Shown: positions 52,401 through 61,367, numbered from the stretch's first letter. The stretch is 64,000 nucleotides of DNA from Hymenobacter taeanensis (GCF_013137895.1 NZ_CP053538.1:4433001-4497000), one strand, 5' to 3'. Notes: a model not told the origin generated them from the letters alone. Translations and numbers: made by a program.

Positions 52401-52905
52401 AGAGCGCCTGCGGTTAAAGCGCCACGCCAATACGGTATTCGACTTCGACGACCAGCAGGAGTTGCGCGAGTGGAACCGTAAGCTCCACTACGCCCTGCGC
52501 CGTACGCACCTGGCCTCTGACGTGGAGCGCGTTGCGGCTATGCTAGTGGCCGAAGGCTTGGTGAGCACCAAGGAACGGCCGGAGCTACTGCAAAAGCTGC
52601 GGAACGTGGTAGGCCACCCCGAAATGGCCCACTACTTCAGCCCCCAGGTGCAGGCCGAGGCCGAGCGGGAAATCCTGGTGGGTGGCACCCGCAAGCAGGA
52701 CTACAAGCCCGACCGCATCGTGTTTGAAGCGGCGCCCAACGGCGGACGGGGGCGCGTTACCTTAATTGACTTCAAGGTGCCACCCGCCGAGCCACGGCAC
52801 CGCCAGCCCTTGCTTAAGTACGCGGAGCTGTTCCGCCAGCTTGGGTACCAGGATGTGCAGTGCGTACTGTACTACTTTGATACGCAGGAGGTATTAAAAT
52901 TCTAA
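49480..52905 (+). CDS. UvrD/AddA-like helicase-nuclease
   Basis: 1141 residues. Superfamily 1 motifs in order: SSSAGSGKTYQL (I, residues 9-20), AITFTNDAAGEMKER (Ia), LLIDEFQDTSVLQW (II), GDAKQAIYRWRGG (III), NKNYRSASEI (IV), TVHKAKGLAYGVVIVP (V) and LYVAFTRPRHRLYAI (VI). The C-terminus ends in a PD-(D/E)XK nuclease: LIDFK with D1097 and K1099. This is the AddA architecture, resecting DNA double-strand ends for recombination. The probable partner, an AddB-like nuclease, lies 4 kb downstream, separated by three unrelated genes. Confidence 0.9.
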   Translation: MPATFRIYSSSAGSGKTYQLTKEYLKLALGTDDAAYFKRILAITFTNDAAGEMKERIIGALRRFAYPQEGGTDQLLADIAEELAYEGKLEYLPTPEERQQELRQRASKTFRLVMYHYADFGVSTIDSFVQRIVTAFTRELGLPATFEVELDSATVLQSAVALLLDRVNRDPNAALLSRTISDFALMKADEGRSWNNLPDELVDFGQFLLSEPVHEAVDQLQKLSMQDYRRLHEGLRLRRDEIETAFRTVAEVAQEAIETAGVSESDLYQGKSGLLGYVTKWEERLQPDKEANTYVRATVEQDKWYSSKVKTAADKARVDAARPVLLQAYEQMEQLRAHLLPDYLLVTGMLPYLFQVSLLSELSKAVDQLSRDRGVVLIAEFNRRIAQIVLREPVPFLYERLGDRYQHLLIDEFQDTSVLQWNNLLPLVENAVSTGSLSLAVGDAKQAIYRWRGGEMEQILRLYQNQTEHLYGRITDEELRGLLADRYFTLDQALEPANLNKNYRSASEIIHFNNALFAHISHSHAMLPLVQGIYDEGFQQIAPPQKATAVLGHVELLFTEDSAPACRYDAAIGTYTPALLPGYTVGQTLDYEESTLYLTLQLVEQALDDGFRLQDVAVLCRRRDHSRRVAKFLKERGYDIISADSLSLEFAEVVNLLVALFRVLNQPADTLARAEALLLTERVVRGLDPTPERARHWAELANAESALPFFDELRALGYDVRERETGNLGLYELTERLIGLFGLLDRAAEREYLFRFLDLTLEYSLRFGNNLNNFLAYWDQKKSSLSINAPAGRNAITITTVHKAKGLAYGVVIVPFADWSLTPYRGTLLWGRLSEESEKPVAQMPGVAVLPQTQALLHTPLALQYTEELEKTFLEGLNMLYVAFTRPRHRLYAITRKPRPVKATKEGEVPAPPEPAKTVAEILHRYLLSTSQWEDEQMAYVVADGQRTAPPINLASIKPNHDLPLTNLTSTPWEERLRLKRHANTVFDFDDQQELREWNRKLHYALRRTHLASDVERVAAMLVAEGLVSTKERPELLQKLRNVVGHPEMAHYFSPQVQAEAEREILVGGTRKQDYKPDRIVFEAAPNGGRGRVTLIDFKVPPAEPRHRQPLLKYAELFRQLGYQDVQCVLYYFDTQEVLKF

Positions 52906-53163
52906 TCACGGATTCAGTCTGTGTGGGCAGGTAACCAAGAGCCCATTATGCTGAGCGCAACTGAAGCATCTTGCTTGCTGAAGTTGCCATAGTAGTGTGA
53001 TTACCAATGCGCGAGATGCTTCGGCTGCGCTCAGCATGACGTTCTAGCAGTGTACAACGCCCTGGCTGCCTATATAGCCTAGACGGATATTTCGGATTGC
53101 AGTGGTTCGCTTTAAGGAATCTGGCACATGCGTAACTGCCGTTTTACGGTTGGTTGAAAAGTA
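52906..53163. other. Intergenic region with dispersed-type inverted repeat
   Basis: No gene. The imperfect inverted repeat at 52948-53037 occupies its centre. Confidence 0.55.
52948..53037. repeat. Imperfect inverted repeat, candidate dispersed intergenic element
   Basis: The arms at 52948-52971 and 53014-53037 share ATGCTGAGCGCA...GAAGCATCT in opposite orientation, 21 of 24 positions matching. The ~42-base centre includes GCTTGCTG. Similar CATGCTGAGC...AAGCATCT stretches recur between genes in this bacterial group (from memory, not searched). Confidence 0.65.
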
Positions 53164-53193
53164 TTGAGCGCTGTAATTTCTAACGTAATTTTG
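53164..53193 (+). promoter_or_regulatory. Promoter of the MFS transporter gene
   Basis: TTG at 53164-53166, 19 bases, TAATTTTG at 53186-53193: a full Bacteroidota promoter. The start codon lies 99 bases downstream. Confidence 0.65.
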
Positions 53194-53292
53194 GCCCTGG
53201 CTTTAGCTCACTAGCAGCGGGCAGCTTATTGCACCAGATATAGATGCCTGCGCATCCGTGTTATCCGAGAAATCCGTTTCAATCCGTGATTT

Positions 53293-54555
53293 ATGGCAGT
53301 TCCCCGCAAGGCCGCGCTTGGTTTCATTTTCCTGACCTTGCTGCTTGATGTCACGGGCATTGGCATCATTATTCCGGTGATACCCAGGCTCATCCAGCAC
53401 CTTACCGGCGGCACGGTCAGCGATGCGGCGCGCTACGGCGGGTGGCTGGTGTTTGCGTTTGCGGCCATGCAGTTCCTGTTTTCCCCCGTGCTGGGCAACC
53501 TCTCCGACCGGTACGGTCGGCGGCCGGTGCTACTGCTTTCCCTGCTGGGCTTCGGTCTTGACTACATTCTGGTGGCCTTTGCCCCGAGTATTGCCTGGTT
53601 GTTTGTGGGCCGCCTGATTGCGGGCGTGATGGGGGCTAGCTTCACCACGGCCTCCGCTTACATTGCCGACATCTCGGCGCCGGAAGAACGAGCCCAGAAC
53701 TTTGGGATGATTGGCGCTGCGTTTGGGCTGGGCTTTATTATTGGGCCATTGCTGGGTGGGCTGCTGGGTAAGCATGGGCATCAGCTGCCGTTTCTGGTGG
53801 CCGCGGGGCTCACATTCCTGAATGTGGCCTACGGCTACTTTGTACTGCCCGAGTCGTTGCCCGCCGAGAAGCGCCGTCAGTTTGAATGGAGCCGGGCTAA
53901 CCCTATCGGCTCGCTTAAGATGCTGCAGCGCTACCCCGTTATTATGGGGCTGGTGGCATCGCTGCTGTTCATTTACGTGGCTGCTCATGCTACCCAATCT
54001 ACGTGGACTTACTACGTGATGGAGAAGTTTAAGTGGGATGAGGCCTGGGTAGGCTACTCACTGGGGGCCATCGGGCTGCTGGTGGCACTGGTGCAGGGTG
54101 TGCTGATTCGGCGCATCAACCCGGCGCTAGGCCAGAAGCGGTCCGTGTACGTTGGGATGGCGCTGTACGCCGTTGGGTTCGTGCTCTTTGCCTTTGCTAC
54201 CAAGGGCTGGATGATGTTTGCTTTCCTGGTGCCCTACTGCCTGGGCGGCATTGCGGGACCGGCGTTGCAAGGTATCATTTCCGGGCAGGTGCCAGCCAAC
54301 CAGCAAGGCGAGCTGCAGGGTGCCCTCACCAGTCTGATGAGCCTGACCTCCATCATCGGCCCGCCCCTAATGACTAACCTGTTTGCTTACTACACCAGCC
54401 CTACCACTCCTGTGTACTTCCCTGGGGCTCCCTTCCTGCTGGGTGCGGTTCTTATCCTCATCAGTCTGGGTTTGGCAGTGCGCTCCTTGGCTACCTATGT
54501 TACACCAGCCCCTGCTGACGCGGAGGCGGAGCCGGTAGTGAGTGTAGGCCACTAA
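53293..54555 (+). CDS. MFS transporter, TetA-like (DHA1)
   Basis: 420 residues with 12 predicted membrane helices. The N-terminal [18 protein letters not shown] and motif [15 protein letters not shown] between helices 2 and 3, then [20 protein letters not shown], closely follow TetA/DHA1 drug:proton antiporters. Export of a hydrophobic drug or metabolite is likely; tetracycline itself cannot be claimed. It has its own promoter. The next gene, a rhomboid, starts 23 bases later and may share the transcript. Confidence 0.88.
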   Translation: MAVPRKAALGFIFLTLLLDVTGIGIIIPVIPRLIQHLTGGTVSDAARYGGWLVFAFAAMQFLFSPVLGNLSDRYGRRPVLLLSLLGFGLDYILVAFAPSIAWLFVGRLIAGVMGASFTTASAYIADISAPEERAQNFGMIGAAFGLGFIIGPLLGGLLGKHGHQLPFLVAAGLTFLNVAYGYFVLPESLPAEKRRQFEWSRANPIGSLKMLQRYPVIMGLVASLLFIYVAAHATQSTWTYYVMEKFKWDEAWVGYSLGAIGLLVALVQGVLIRRINPALGQKRSVYVGMALYAVGFVLFAFATKGWMMFAFLVPYCLGGIAGPALQGIISGQVPANQQGELQGALTSLMSLTSIIGPPLMTNLFAYYTSPTTPVYFPGAPFLLGAVLILISLGLAVRSLATYVTPAPADAEAEPVVSVGH

Positions 54556-54578
54556 GCAACGCTTATATAATTCTCTTT

Positions 54579-56144
54579 ATGTTAACTAATTACGGATTCA
54601 AGCTCCGGTATATATTCCTGCCCGCCGTTTTGTTGGTATGCAGCTTTTTGGTGGTTTACGGCTTACTATACTGGTTACTGGTACTGAAGTGGGAGTTTTT
54701 CGACCCTAATTCCGATTTGGTCTTTTGGCTGCCTTTCGCGCTGGGTGGCCTAGCAACCTTTTGGGGGCTGCGCAGTCGGGTTAACTTACTGCAACGGAGT
54801 GCAGACAGCCGTTGGGTAACCTTATATTATCTGGCTCCCTGCGTTATTATCTTAATAGGTTCACTGACCCTATGCGACTACCTAACCCAGGCCACCGGCA
54901 TACTAACGACGCTGAGTGCGCCAAATGAAGTAGCACGCTTCACCCCCACCCGGTTTTACGCGCTCAAACAAGGCTATGCGTATAAGCCCGGCGCCGGCCT
55001 CGAAGTAACGGTGACTCCGACGGGTAAAAACAATACTCAACTCCAGATAAAGGTTTATGCGGCTTGCCCCATACTGGCTACTGCCGCCGACTCCAGCACC
55101 AGCACCGCTGCCCTCTGGCTGGCCTGGACTAGGTCGAAGCAGATAGCTGCGGGCCTACCCCAGCAGGAAAAGGAACAGTTATTCAAAGAATTTCTCACCG
55201 CCTGCGAATCTGAGTTTCGGGCGGCTGATCTGGATGAGTATCGCTACCTCTCCAGAGTAACTGCCGCCGACGGAAAAGCCGAGCTTCAAACTGCCGCGCG
55301 ACGTAGCCCTCTCTACCGCGCCTCTGGTCCGCTCGTGCTGGTAATGCCTCAAACTGGGCTGTTCGAGGAGCGGACCGTGGCACCGCTCCGGCACCTGGTT
55401 TGGGCGCTGAGTATCGGGTTTGGAGTGTACCTGCTTATGCTGGTATTCCCGCAGGTTGGGGCTACCACGGGCGAGCTTTGGCTGGCGGGTGGTACTGCTA
55501 CGCCACTCTGGCCCCAGATCCGGCCCATCATTCTGCCCAGACCGGGGTATGTGGTTACGCCTTTGCTGGTAGGCAGCATTGTGTTGGTATATCTGGCGAT
55601 GGTAGGCGCCGGCCTGGGCGTCACGGCGTTCCGGTCTGCCGACTTACTGCGCTGGGGTGCTTCGAGTGGCCTAGTGGTGCAGCAGGGGGAGTGGTGGCGC
55701 CTGCTCACCAGCACGTTTCTGCACGGCGGCCTAATGCACATTCTCTATAACGCCTTAGCACTAGGAATGATTAGTTGGCTGATAGAGCCAGTAGCCGGTG
55801 CTTTACGCTTACTGATAACCTACTTTGTAAGTACCGTAGGGGCAGGCTTGGTAAGCACCTGGTGGCACCCAGAAACGGTGAGCGTAGGAGCATCGGGGGC
55901 TATTTTTGGCCTCTTCGGGGTATCCATTATGCTCAGCCTAAGCCCAAGAATACCAGAAGAAGACCGCGGTAGCCTTCTTCTGATACCCTTACTATTCGGC
56001 ATTCCAAGCCTGCTGTTTGGCTGGTTTATACCTTCGGTTGATAATGCCGCACACTTAGGTGGCCTGGCTACCGGCCTGCTGGTTGGGGCTGCTTTGCTCC
56101 CGACTTTCCCATCGTACTACCAGCGGTCCATAAGCCGGTACTAA
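54579..56144 (+). CDS. Rhomboid-family intramembrane serine protease
   Basis: 521 residues. Two N-terminal membrane helices and a ~250-residue extracytoplasmic region precede the six-helix rhomboid core (~310-515). Core motifs: GEWWRLLTSTFLHGGLMHIL, GASGAIFGLFG with Ser439, and DNAAHLGGLATG with His492, the catalytic dyad. It cleaves membrane proteins within the bilayer; substrate unknown. The large soluble insertion before the core is not typical and might recruit substrate (inference). Confidence 0.88.
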   Translation: MLTNYGFKLRYIFLPAVLLVCSFLVVYGLLYWLLVLKWEFFDPNSDLVFWLPFALGGLATFWGLRSRVNLLQRSADSRWVTLYYLAPCVIILIGSLTLCDYLTQATGILTTLSAPNEVARFTPTRFYALKQGYAYKPGAGLEVTVTPTGKNNTQLQIKVYAACPILATAADSSTSTAALWLAWTRSKQIAAGLPQQEKEQLFKEFLTACESEFRAADLDEYRYLSRVTAADGKAELQTAARRSPLYRASGPLVLVMPQTGLFEERTVAPLRHLVWALSIGFGVYLLMLVFPQVGATTGELWLAGGTATPLWPQIRPIILPRPGYVVTPLLVGSIVLVYLAMVGAGLGVTAFRSADLLRWGASSGLVVQQGEWWRLLTSTFLHGGLMHILYNALALGMISWLIEPVAGALRLLITYFVSTVGAGLVSTWWHPETVSVGASGAIFGLFGVSIMLSLSPRIPEEDRGSLLLIPLLFGIPSLLFGWFIPSVDNAAHLGGLATGLLVGAALLPTFPSYYQRSISRY

Positions 56145-56170
56145 GTCGTCAGGCTGGTACCGGGCCACTC

Positions 56171-56674
56171 CTACCGTCGTCCCAGCAGATTCTTAAGTCC
56201 CTTTACGGCTTCGGGTATAGCCAGCGCCAGTGAGGCAATAGAAGCCACTGAGGCCACCTGGCAGTAGAAGCATAGGGCTTTGTTTTCCTTCCACTCTTCC
56301 TGGCCTAGCTTCAGAGTAGTGACGGTGTCAAACAGAGTTTTAAGCCCCATGGCTACCGGAATAGCGGGCTGTTTGCTGGCCCGGTGTAGGCCACCGGCTC
56401 CGGCCAGGCAGGCGGTTAGGCCGTAAGTTACAATCATGGGCAGGGCATCAGGAGTGTCTAGGCGCTTGTAGCCGTAGTCGGAGGCGTCTACCTTGTCGGA
56501 ATCAAAAGGGCCTACGGGCGGGTCGGGCAGGTGGTGGATAATGCCAGTTTGGTACATGCTCACAATCTGACCGGCGGCCACGCCCAGCAGGGAGAGGCCG
56601 ATAATCCAGCGGCGGCGTTTGAGGTCGGGGCTTTGCCCGAGGCGGAGTTCAAGGCTAAGTTGAGTAGGGTCCAT
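56171..56674 (-). CDS. VKOR-like membrane protein with CxxC motif
   Basis: 167 residues with about four membrane helices: WIIGLSLLGVAAGQIVSMYQ, ALPMIVTYGLTACLAGAGGL, and a pair near the C-terminus. The loop DSDKVDASDYGYKRLDTPDA and CFYCQVASVASIAS (CxxC) fit a vitamin K epoxide reductase-like layout. If so, it would reoxidise periplasmic dithiol oxidases via quinone, but the usual outer cysteine pair is not obvious, so assignment is tentative. It converges with the rhomboid gene. Confidence 0.6.
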   Translation of the reverse strand: MDPTQLSLELRLGQSPDLKRRRWIIGLSLLGVAAGQIVSMYQTGIIHHLPDPPVGPFDSDKVDASDYGYKRLDTPDALPMIVTYGLTACLAGAGGLHRASKQPAIPVAMGLKTLFDTVTTLKLGQEEWKENKALCFYCQVASVASIASLALAIPEAVKGLKNLLGRR

Positions 56675-56848
56675 TGAAAGAACAGTTGCAGTTGAGTTTC
56701 TACCACTGGTACGTGGCCGTTAGGGGGTATGGTTAAGGTGGCGCTTACGCTAGGCCACTTCGGTAGGTAAAGTTTAGGAACTGAGTGCTAGTACAGTTCC
56801 TTATAGCAGAACCAGACTACCGACCACTAGCCGTATCTTTACTAGCCT

Positions 56849-59800
56849 ATGATTTCCTCCCCCGCCGCCCCGCTTACCACTTCTGCTGCCACCACAAGTC
56901 TTCCCGCCGCCCTGCCCTTCCTCACGCGCATGGCCCGGGAGCTGGTGGCGAAATACGGCCCAAGTGATGAGCTATCGGACTTAGTGGTAGTGGTGCCTAC
57001 GCGGCGGGCAGTAGTATATCTGCAGAATGAGCTGAGCCTGGCTGCCGAGGCAGGGCGGGCCGTCTGGAGCCCGCGCATTGCCGCCATGGAAGATTACATG
57101 GTGGAGCTGGCCGGCGTGCAGGTGGAAGAACCCATTGCCCTGCAGCTGCTGCTGTTTGAGATTCTGCGGGAGATTGACTCGAAGCTGGATTTTGACCAGT
57201 TCGTGGGGTGGTCGGGGTTGCTGCTCCAGGATTTTTCGAGCCTCGATCAGAACCTGGCTTCACCCAAGAAAATCTTTGAATACCTGTCGCAGGCCAAGGC
57301 GCTGGAGCGCTGGGAGCTGAGCAACGAGCCCGCCCCGCAGAGCACCACGGCCGCTTACTTCCGCTTCTGGGACGACCTGGAGAAGGTGTACCGCCGCCTG
57401 CGCCGCCAGATGGAGCGCACCCACCTGGCCTACCCGGGCCTGGCTTATCGCCTCGCCGTCAATAAAATTCAGACCCGTCTGGAGGCCGACGAGACGCTGC
57501 CCCAGCACGTGTTCATAGGCCTGGGCTCCCTCTCCAAGGCTGAGGAAAAGCTGATTCGGCTGCTGCGCAAGGCCCGCCGGGCGGAGGTGCATTTTGACGG
57601 CGACACATTTTACCTGGAGCCCGGCTCGCCCAACCGTGCCGGCCAGCACCTGCGCCGCTACCAGGATATTTTTGAGCTGCCCAACGAGAACCTTGGGGGG
57701 CCCGCTGATTTGCTGCGGGGCCTGCCGCGCGAAATCCGGTTTGTGGGCGTGGCTAATGCTTCTATGCAAGGCAAAGTGGCCGGGCAGCTGCTGGCAGAGT
57801 CGCGCCGCGCGAACCCCAGCGCCAAAGTGGCCGTGGTGCTGCCCGACGAAACCCTGCTGCTGCCCGTGTTGCACGGCCTCCCGCTGGATGCAGTGCCCGA
57901 GTACAATGTGACCATGGGTTTGAGCTTCCAGAGCACGCCCCTGTTCAACCTGGTGGATCTGTTGTTTGAGGTGCACCTGACCGGTGTGCGCGAGGGCTCT
58001 GCCGAAACCGGCTACGGGGTACCGCGCTACCACCATTTGGCCGTCAGCAAGCTGCTGCAGCATCCGTTCCTTAGGCGCTACCAGCAGTGGCTCGATAAGC
58101 AGCCAGAGGAGAACTACCATGGTCTGCTGGATAAGGTATGCCGCACCATTGTGAAGCGCCACGCGGTGCTGCTGACGGCCGAGGAGTTGCAGGCGTGGGG
58201 ACAACACCACCCCCTTATTCAAGCCTTGTTCACCACCTGGAACAACTGCGACGACATCATTGCAGCTTGCTATACTCTGATTGACCTGCTCAAAAAGGCT
58301 TACCAGGATCAGCATTCCGCCATTGAGGCCGAATACCTATACCTGTTTTTCACGTTGGTAAAGCGGCTGGATTCAGTGTTTGACTGCCGGGAGCAGCGGC
58401 TGTCGGTACGCTCATTCCGGCGGTTTTTGTACGAGCAGATGAAGAACACCCGTCTGCCGTTCAGCGGGGAGCCTATTGCTGATGTGCAGGTGATGGGTCT
58501 GCTGGAAACCCGCGCCCTCGACTTCGACCACATCATTATTTTGAGCTGCAACGAGAACGTGCTGCCGGCTCCCAAGCGCCATAGTTCTCTGTTTCCGTAC
58601 GACGTACTCACCACCTTCCAGCTCCCCACCTACGCCGACCATGAGGCCGCCACGGCTCACCAGTTCTGGCGCCTGCTGCAGCGGGCCCGGCAGGTAGATC
58701 TGCTCCATATTCTGCCCGGCGCCGAAGGTACCCGCACCGGCGAGCGAAGCCGCTTCCTGCTGCAAATAGAAAACGACCTGCTGCCCCAAAGCCCTGGCCT
58801 ACACCTGCAAGACCTGACGGTGACCTCACCCGCTGATGAGTCAGTCAACCCACTGTCTTCGCGCCCTCCCACCACATCGGCGCATGAACTGACGCTGGAG
58901 CGGGAGATGGAATCACCCGGCGACATTGTATTGGAGAAGGATGCCGGCATGCTGTTGGCTCTGCGGGAGGTGCTCACCAAAGGCCTCTCGCCTACGGCCC
59001 TTAACCAGTACCTAAACTGTTCCCTGCAGTTCTACTTCCAGCGAGTAGCCCGTTTTCGGGAGAACGATGAGGTAGAAGAAGCCCTGGGCCCCGATGGCTT
59101 CGGGACGGTAGTGCACGAAGCACTGGAAGAGCTGATGCAGCCCTTTCAGCAGCGCAAACAGCCAATTACCGCTGCCGATATTCCGGGTCTGGTAAAGCTG
59201 GCTCCTATAATGGTGGCAAAAGCCTTACGAAAAGAAGAGGAAGGTCGCCATGCTCGCGCCGATGAGGGCCTCAACCACGTGCTGGGCCAGGTGGCCTCGC
59301 AGTTGGTGCGCCGTTATTTAGAGGGGCTGCCAGACCAGCCAGGCGCGCTGCCGCTGCAGGTACAGAGCCTGGAAGAGGCCCTGCAGGCAACGGTATATGT
59401 GCCCCTGCCTTCGGGCGAAAAGCTACCCGTAAGCCTGGTTGGCTTCGCCGACCGGGTAGACCAGCTCGCTGACGGCCGCCTACGGGTTATTGACTACAAG
59501 ACGGGCCTCGTGCAGGCATACGACTTGCGCCTGCTCAAGCGCGGCGAAGGCCCCGCCGATGCCGTAGAACACTTGGTAACGGATGCCACCCCCAGCGCCG
59601 ACAAGGTGCGGCAGCTCTGGCTGTACCGCCTGATGCTGGCCCACGGTGGCCGGCCCGCTGCCGATGCCGCCATCATCTCTCTGCGCAACCTCAGCGCCGG
59701 CCCCATGTCGGCCGACATGAGCTTCCTCACGGAAGGCGGCCAGGACTTTGTGCAGCACAGCGAGCAGCTGCTGGGCCGCCTTGTCAACCGTATCCTCGAC

Positions 59801-59878
59801 CCGCAGGAGCCCATCCGTAAAACCGACGACTTAGATAAGTGCCAGTACTGCGCCTATCGCGGAATTTGCGCCCGCTAG
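56849..59878 (+). CDS. AddB-like PD-(D/E)XK nuclease with iron-sulphur site
   Basis: 1009 residues. The N-terminal half is an inactivated helicase-like region (VVVPTRRAVVYLQNEL; no proper Walker A). The C-terminus is a PD-(D/E)XK nuclease: VIDYKTGLVQAYDL with the catalytic Asp and Lys. Four cysteines, C724 in NCSLQFYFQ and C998, C1001, C1007 in KCQYCAYRGICAR, reproduce the AddB 4Fe-4S pattern. Partner of the AddA-like protein 4 kb upstream in double-strand break processing (inference from shared architecture). Ends in TAG within CTAGGCCA. Confidence 0.88.
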   Translation: MISSPAAPLTTSAATTSLPAALPFLTRMARELVAKYGPSDELSDLVVVVPTRRAVVYLQNELSLAAEAGRAVWSPRIAAMEDYMVELAGVQVEEPIALQLLLFEILREIDSKLDFDQFVGWSGLLLQDFSSLDQNLASPKKIFEYLSQAKALERWELSNEPAPQSTTAAYFRFWDDLEKVYRRLRRQMERTHLAYPGLAYRLAVNKIQTRLEADETLPQHVFIGLGSLSKAEEKLIRLLRKARRAEVHFDGDTFYLEPGSPNRAGQHLRRYQDIFELPNENLGGPADLLRGLPREIRFVGVANASMQGKVAGQLLAESRRANPSAKVAVVLPDETLLLPVLHGLPLDAVPEYNVTMGLSFQSTPLFNLVDLLFEVHLTGVREGSAETGYGVPRYHHLAVSKLLQHPFLRRYQQWLDKQPEENYHGLLDKVCRTIVKRHAVLLTAEELQAWGQHHPLIQALFTTWNNCDDIIAACYTLIDLLKKAYQDQHSAIEAEYLYLFFTLVKRLDSVFDCREQRLSVRSFRRFLYEQMKNTRLPFSGEPIADVQVMGLLETRALDFDHIIILSCNENVLPAPKRHSSLFPYDVLTTFQLPTYADHEAATAHQFWRLLQRARQVDLLHILPGAEGTRTGERSRFLLQIENDLLPQSPGLHLQDLTVTSPADESVNPLSSRPPTTSAHELTLEREMESPGDIVLEKDAGMLLALREVLTKGLSPTALNQYLNCSLQFYFQRVARFRENDEVEEALGPDGFGTVVHEALEELMQPFQQRKQPITAADIPGLVKLAPIMVAKALRKEEEGRHARADEGLNHVLGQVASQLVRRYLEGLPDQPGALPLQVQSLEEALQATVYVPLPSGEKLPVSLVGFADRVDQLADGRLRVIDYKTGLVQAYDLRLLKRGEGPADAVEHLVTDATPSADKVRQLWLYRLMLAHGGRPAADAAIISLRNLSAGPMSADMSFLTEGGQDFVQHSEQLLGRLVNRILDPQEPIRKTDDLDKCQYCAYRGICAR

Positions 59879-59968
59879 GCCATCAAGAACCACCTTAACC
59901 GTAGATTGCAGCCCAGTACCTACCCCACCACTGGCCTGGCACTACAGCCGGGCTCTTCCCAAGATACT

Positions 59969-60403
59969 ATGGACAAGTTCATGCAGGCCGCTATTGATGA
60001 GGCGCTACAAGGCCGTAAAGAAGGCGGCATCCCGATTGGCTCGGTGCTACGCCGTGGCGACGAGATTGTGAGCCGAGGCCGCAACAAGCGCGTGCAGGAA
60101 GACAACCCCATCAAGCACGGCGAGATGGATGCTCTCTATAACGCCGGCCGCCAGCGCTCCTACCGCGACACCGTGCTCTACACCACCCTCATGCCCTGCT
60201 ACATGTGCGCCGGCACTATTGTGCAGTTCAAAATCCCGAAAGTAGTGGTGGGCGAAGACCAGACCTTCGGCGAGTCCCGCGCTTTTCTGGAAAGCCACGG
60301 CGTAGAGGTTGAAATCCTGAACCTGCCCGAGTGCGTGCAGATGATGCAGGATTTTATTCGCGACGAGCCCACCCTCTGGAACGAAGACATAATGGAGCTG
60401 TAA
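59969..60403 (+). CDS. Nucleoside/cytosine deaminase
   Basis: 144 residues. Zinc site HGEMDAL (HxE) and PCYMCAG (PCxxC), the cytidine/deoxycytidylate deaminase-superfamily hallmark. EGGIPIGSVL near the start and the C-terminal LPECVQMMQDFIRDEPTLWN resemble yeast-type cytosine deaminase. Expected to deaminate cytosine or a related base for pyrimidine salvage. ATG at 59969 is used; a longer frame from 59906 is possible. It starts 90 bases after the AddB-like gene. Confidence 0.88.
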   Translation: MDKFMQAAIDEALQGRKEGGIPIGSVLRRGDEIVSRGRNKRVQEDNPIKHGEMDALYNAGRQRSYRDTVLYTTLMPCYMCAGTIVQFKIPKVVVGEDQTFGESRAFLESHGVEVEILNLPECVQMMQDFIRDEPTLWNEDIMEL

Positions 60404-60622
60404 AAGCAAGCCCGAAGAGGCCACGGTGGGGCAATTCTATCAGTGTAGCATCCGGCGGATACTGCTGGTAGCTGCCGCTAGCGTGGTACTGCTCGCGTAG
60501 TTGGTTATGGGGGGGGCAGCTTACTAACGGCTCTTTCCGCTGAACCGTGCTGCCCCCTGACGGGTTATAGGGCAGAACAATCTGTGCGCTAAAGTAAAGT
60601 GCCCAAGTGGCCTGGGCCCTAC
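60404..60622. other. Intergenic region with a GC-rich inverted repeat
   Basis: About 0.2 kb without a gene. GGGGGGCAGC near 60510-60520 can pair with GCTGCCCCC near 60549-60557, a possible terminator. Confidence 0.4.
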
Positions 60623-60630
60623 TACCTTTG
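60623..60630 (+). promoter_or_regulatory. Candidate -7 box for the zinc-ribbon gene
   Basis: TACCTTTG, an exact TAnnTTTG match, lies 27 bases before the ATG. No TTG is present at -33. Confidence 0.5.
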
Positions 60631-60657
60631 CTACGATAGTCCCGTTTGCCCCACCCT

Positions 60658-60969
60658 ATGCCCAACCACGACCCTCTGCTTAGTGCCACCAAGAAATGCC
60701 CGGCTTGTGGTTTCTGGAGCAATTGGCAGCAGCGCTCCGATGACCGGTGCGAGCGGTGCGGGCAGCTACTCGACCCGCAGCGCCTCCGTAGCGAACAGGC
60801 CCGGCAGAAGCAGGCCGATGAGCCGCTGCCCTCCTTTCTGCAAATCCAGATCAGCCCCGATGACAGCCCCACCGTTCGCTTCTTCAAGAAAATCATCCGG
60901 GGTGGGCAGCTGGCGTTTGCGGCCATGGTGTCGTTTATGGTCTGGTTTCTCACACTGCTGGCCGGATGA
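60658..60969 (+). CDS. Zinc-ribbon protein with C-terminal membrane helix
   Basis: 103 residues. CPACGFW...CERCGQ (two CxxC pairs) near the N-terminus form a zinc ribbon; the C-terminus ends in one membrane helix (AFAAMVSFMVWFLTLLAG). Function unknown. ATG at 60658 begins MPNHDPLLS. Its TGA overlaps the ATG of the next gene (ATGA), so the two are translationally coupled and probably act together. Confidence 0.75.
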   Translation: MPNHDPLLSATKKCPACGFWSNWQQRSDDRCERCGQLLDPQRLRSEQARQKQADEPLPSFLQIQISPDDSPTVRFFKKIIRGGQLAFAAMVSFMVWFLTLLAG

Positions 60970-61367
60970 AGTGGCCTAGGGAGCTGCGCCACCCCATTTT
61001 CCTGGTGGGTACGGGGCTGTATATTGTGGTGGCCATGTACAAATACGGGGGGCCAGTGGCGGCCCAGTGGCCCGTGTTGCCGCGTCTGCTTCGGGCCTAC
61101 CTGGGCGATGCGCTGGCGCTGCCGCTGGAGCTCACGCTTATGCTCTATGCCATGCGGCACTGGTACTTCCGGCGGCCCGAATTTGTGCTGCCCACTTCCT
61201 GGATTTTTAGCTTCTGGTTGGTAACATCAGTATGGTTTGAGGGCATCTTGCCGCACTATGATGCCCGCGCCACCGCCGACCCGCTTGATGTAGTGGCCTA
61301 CGCCTTGGGCGGCCTTATTTTTTGGCGCTGGATGAACCAGCCCGCCCGGCCCATTCCCGAACCATAA
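60966..61367 (+). CDS. Small membrane protein of unknown function
   Basis: 133 residues with about four hydrophobic segments (HPIFLVGTGLYIVVAM, LGDALALPLELTLMLYAM, SWIFSFWLVTSVWFEGIL, LDVVAYALGGLIFWRWM). The HYDARATADPLDVVAYALGG stretch resembles VanZ-like membrane proteins, only loosely. The ATGA overlap links it to the zinc-ribbon gene. Function unknown. Confidence 0.7.
   Translation: MKWPRELRHPIFLVGTGLYIVVAMYKYGGPVAAQWPVLPRLLRAYLGDALALPLELTLMLYAMRHWYFRRPEFVLPTSWIFSFWLVTSVWFEGILPHYDARATADPLDVVAYALGGLIFWRWMNQPARPIPEP

Noticed and set aside
57260..58315. 351-codon open frame on the minus strand
   Set aside because: Antisense shadow of the AddB-like gene; Gln/His/Leu-rich with no domain.
60354..61160. 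268-codon open frame on the minus strand
   Set aside because: Overlaps three plausible plus-strand genes; composition is Arg/Ser/Cys-rich nonsense and no motif is seen.
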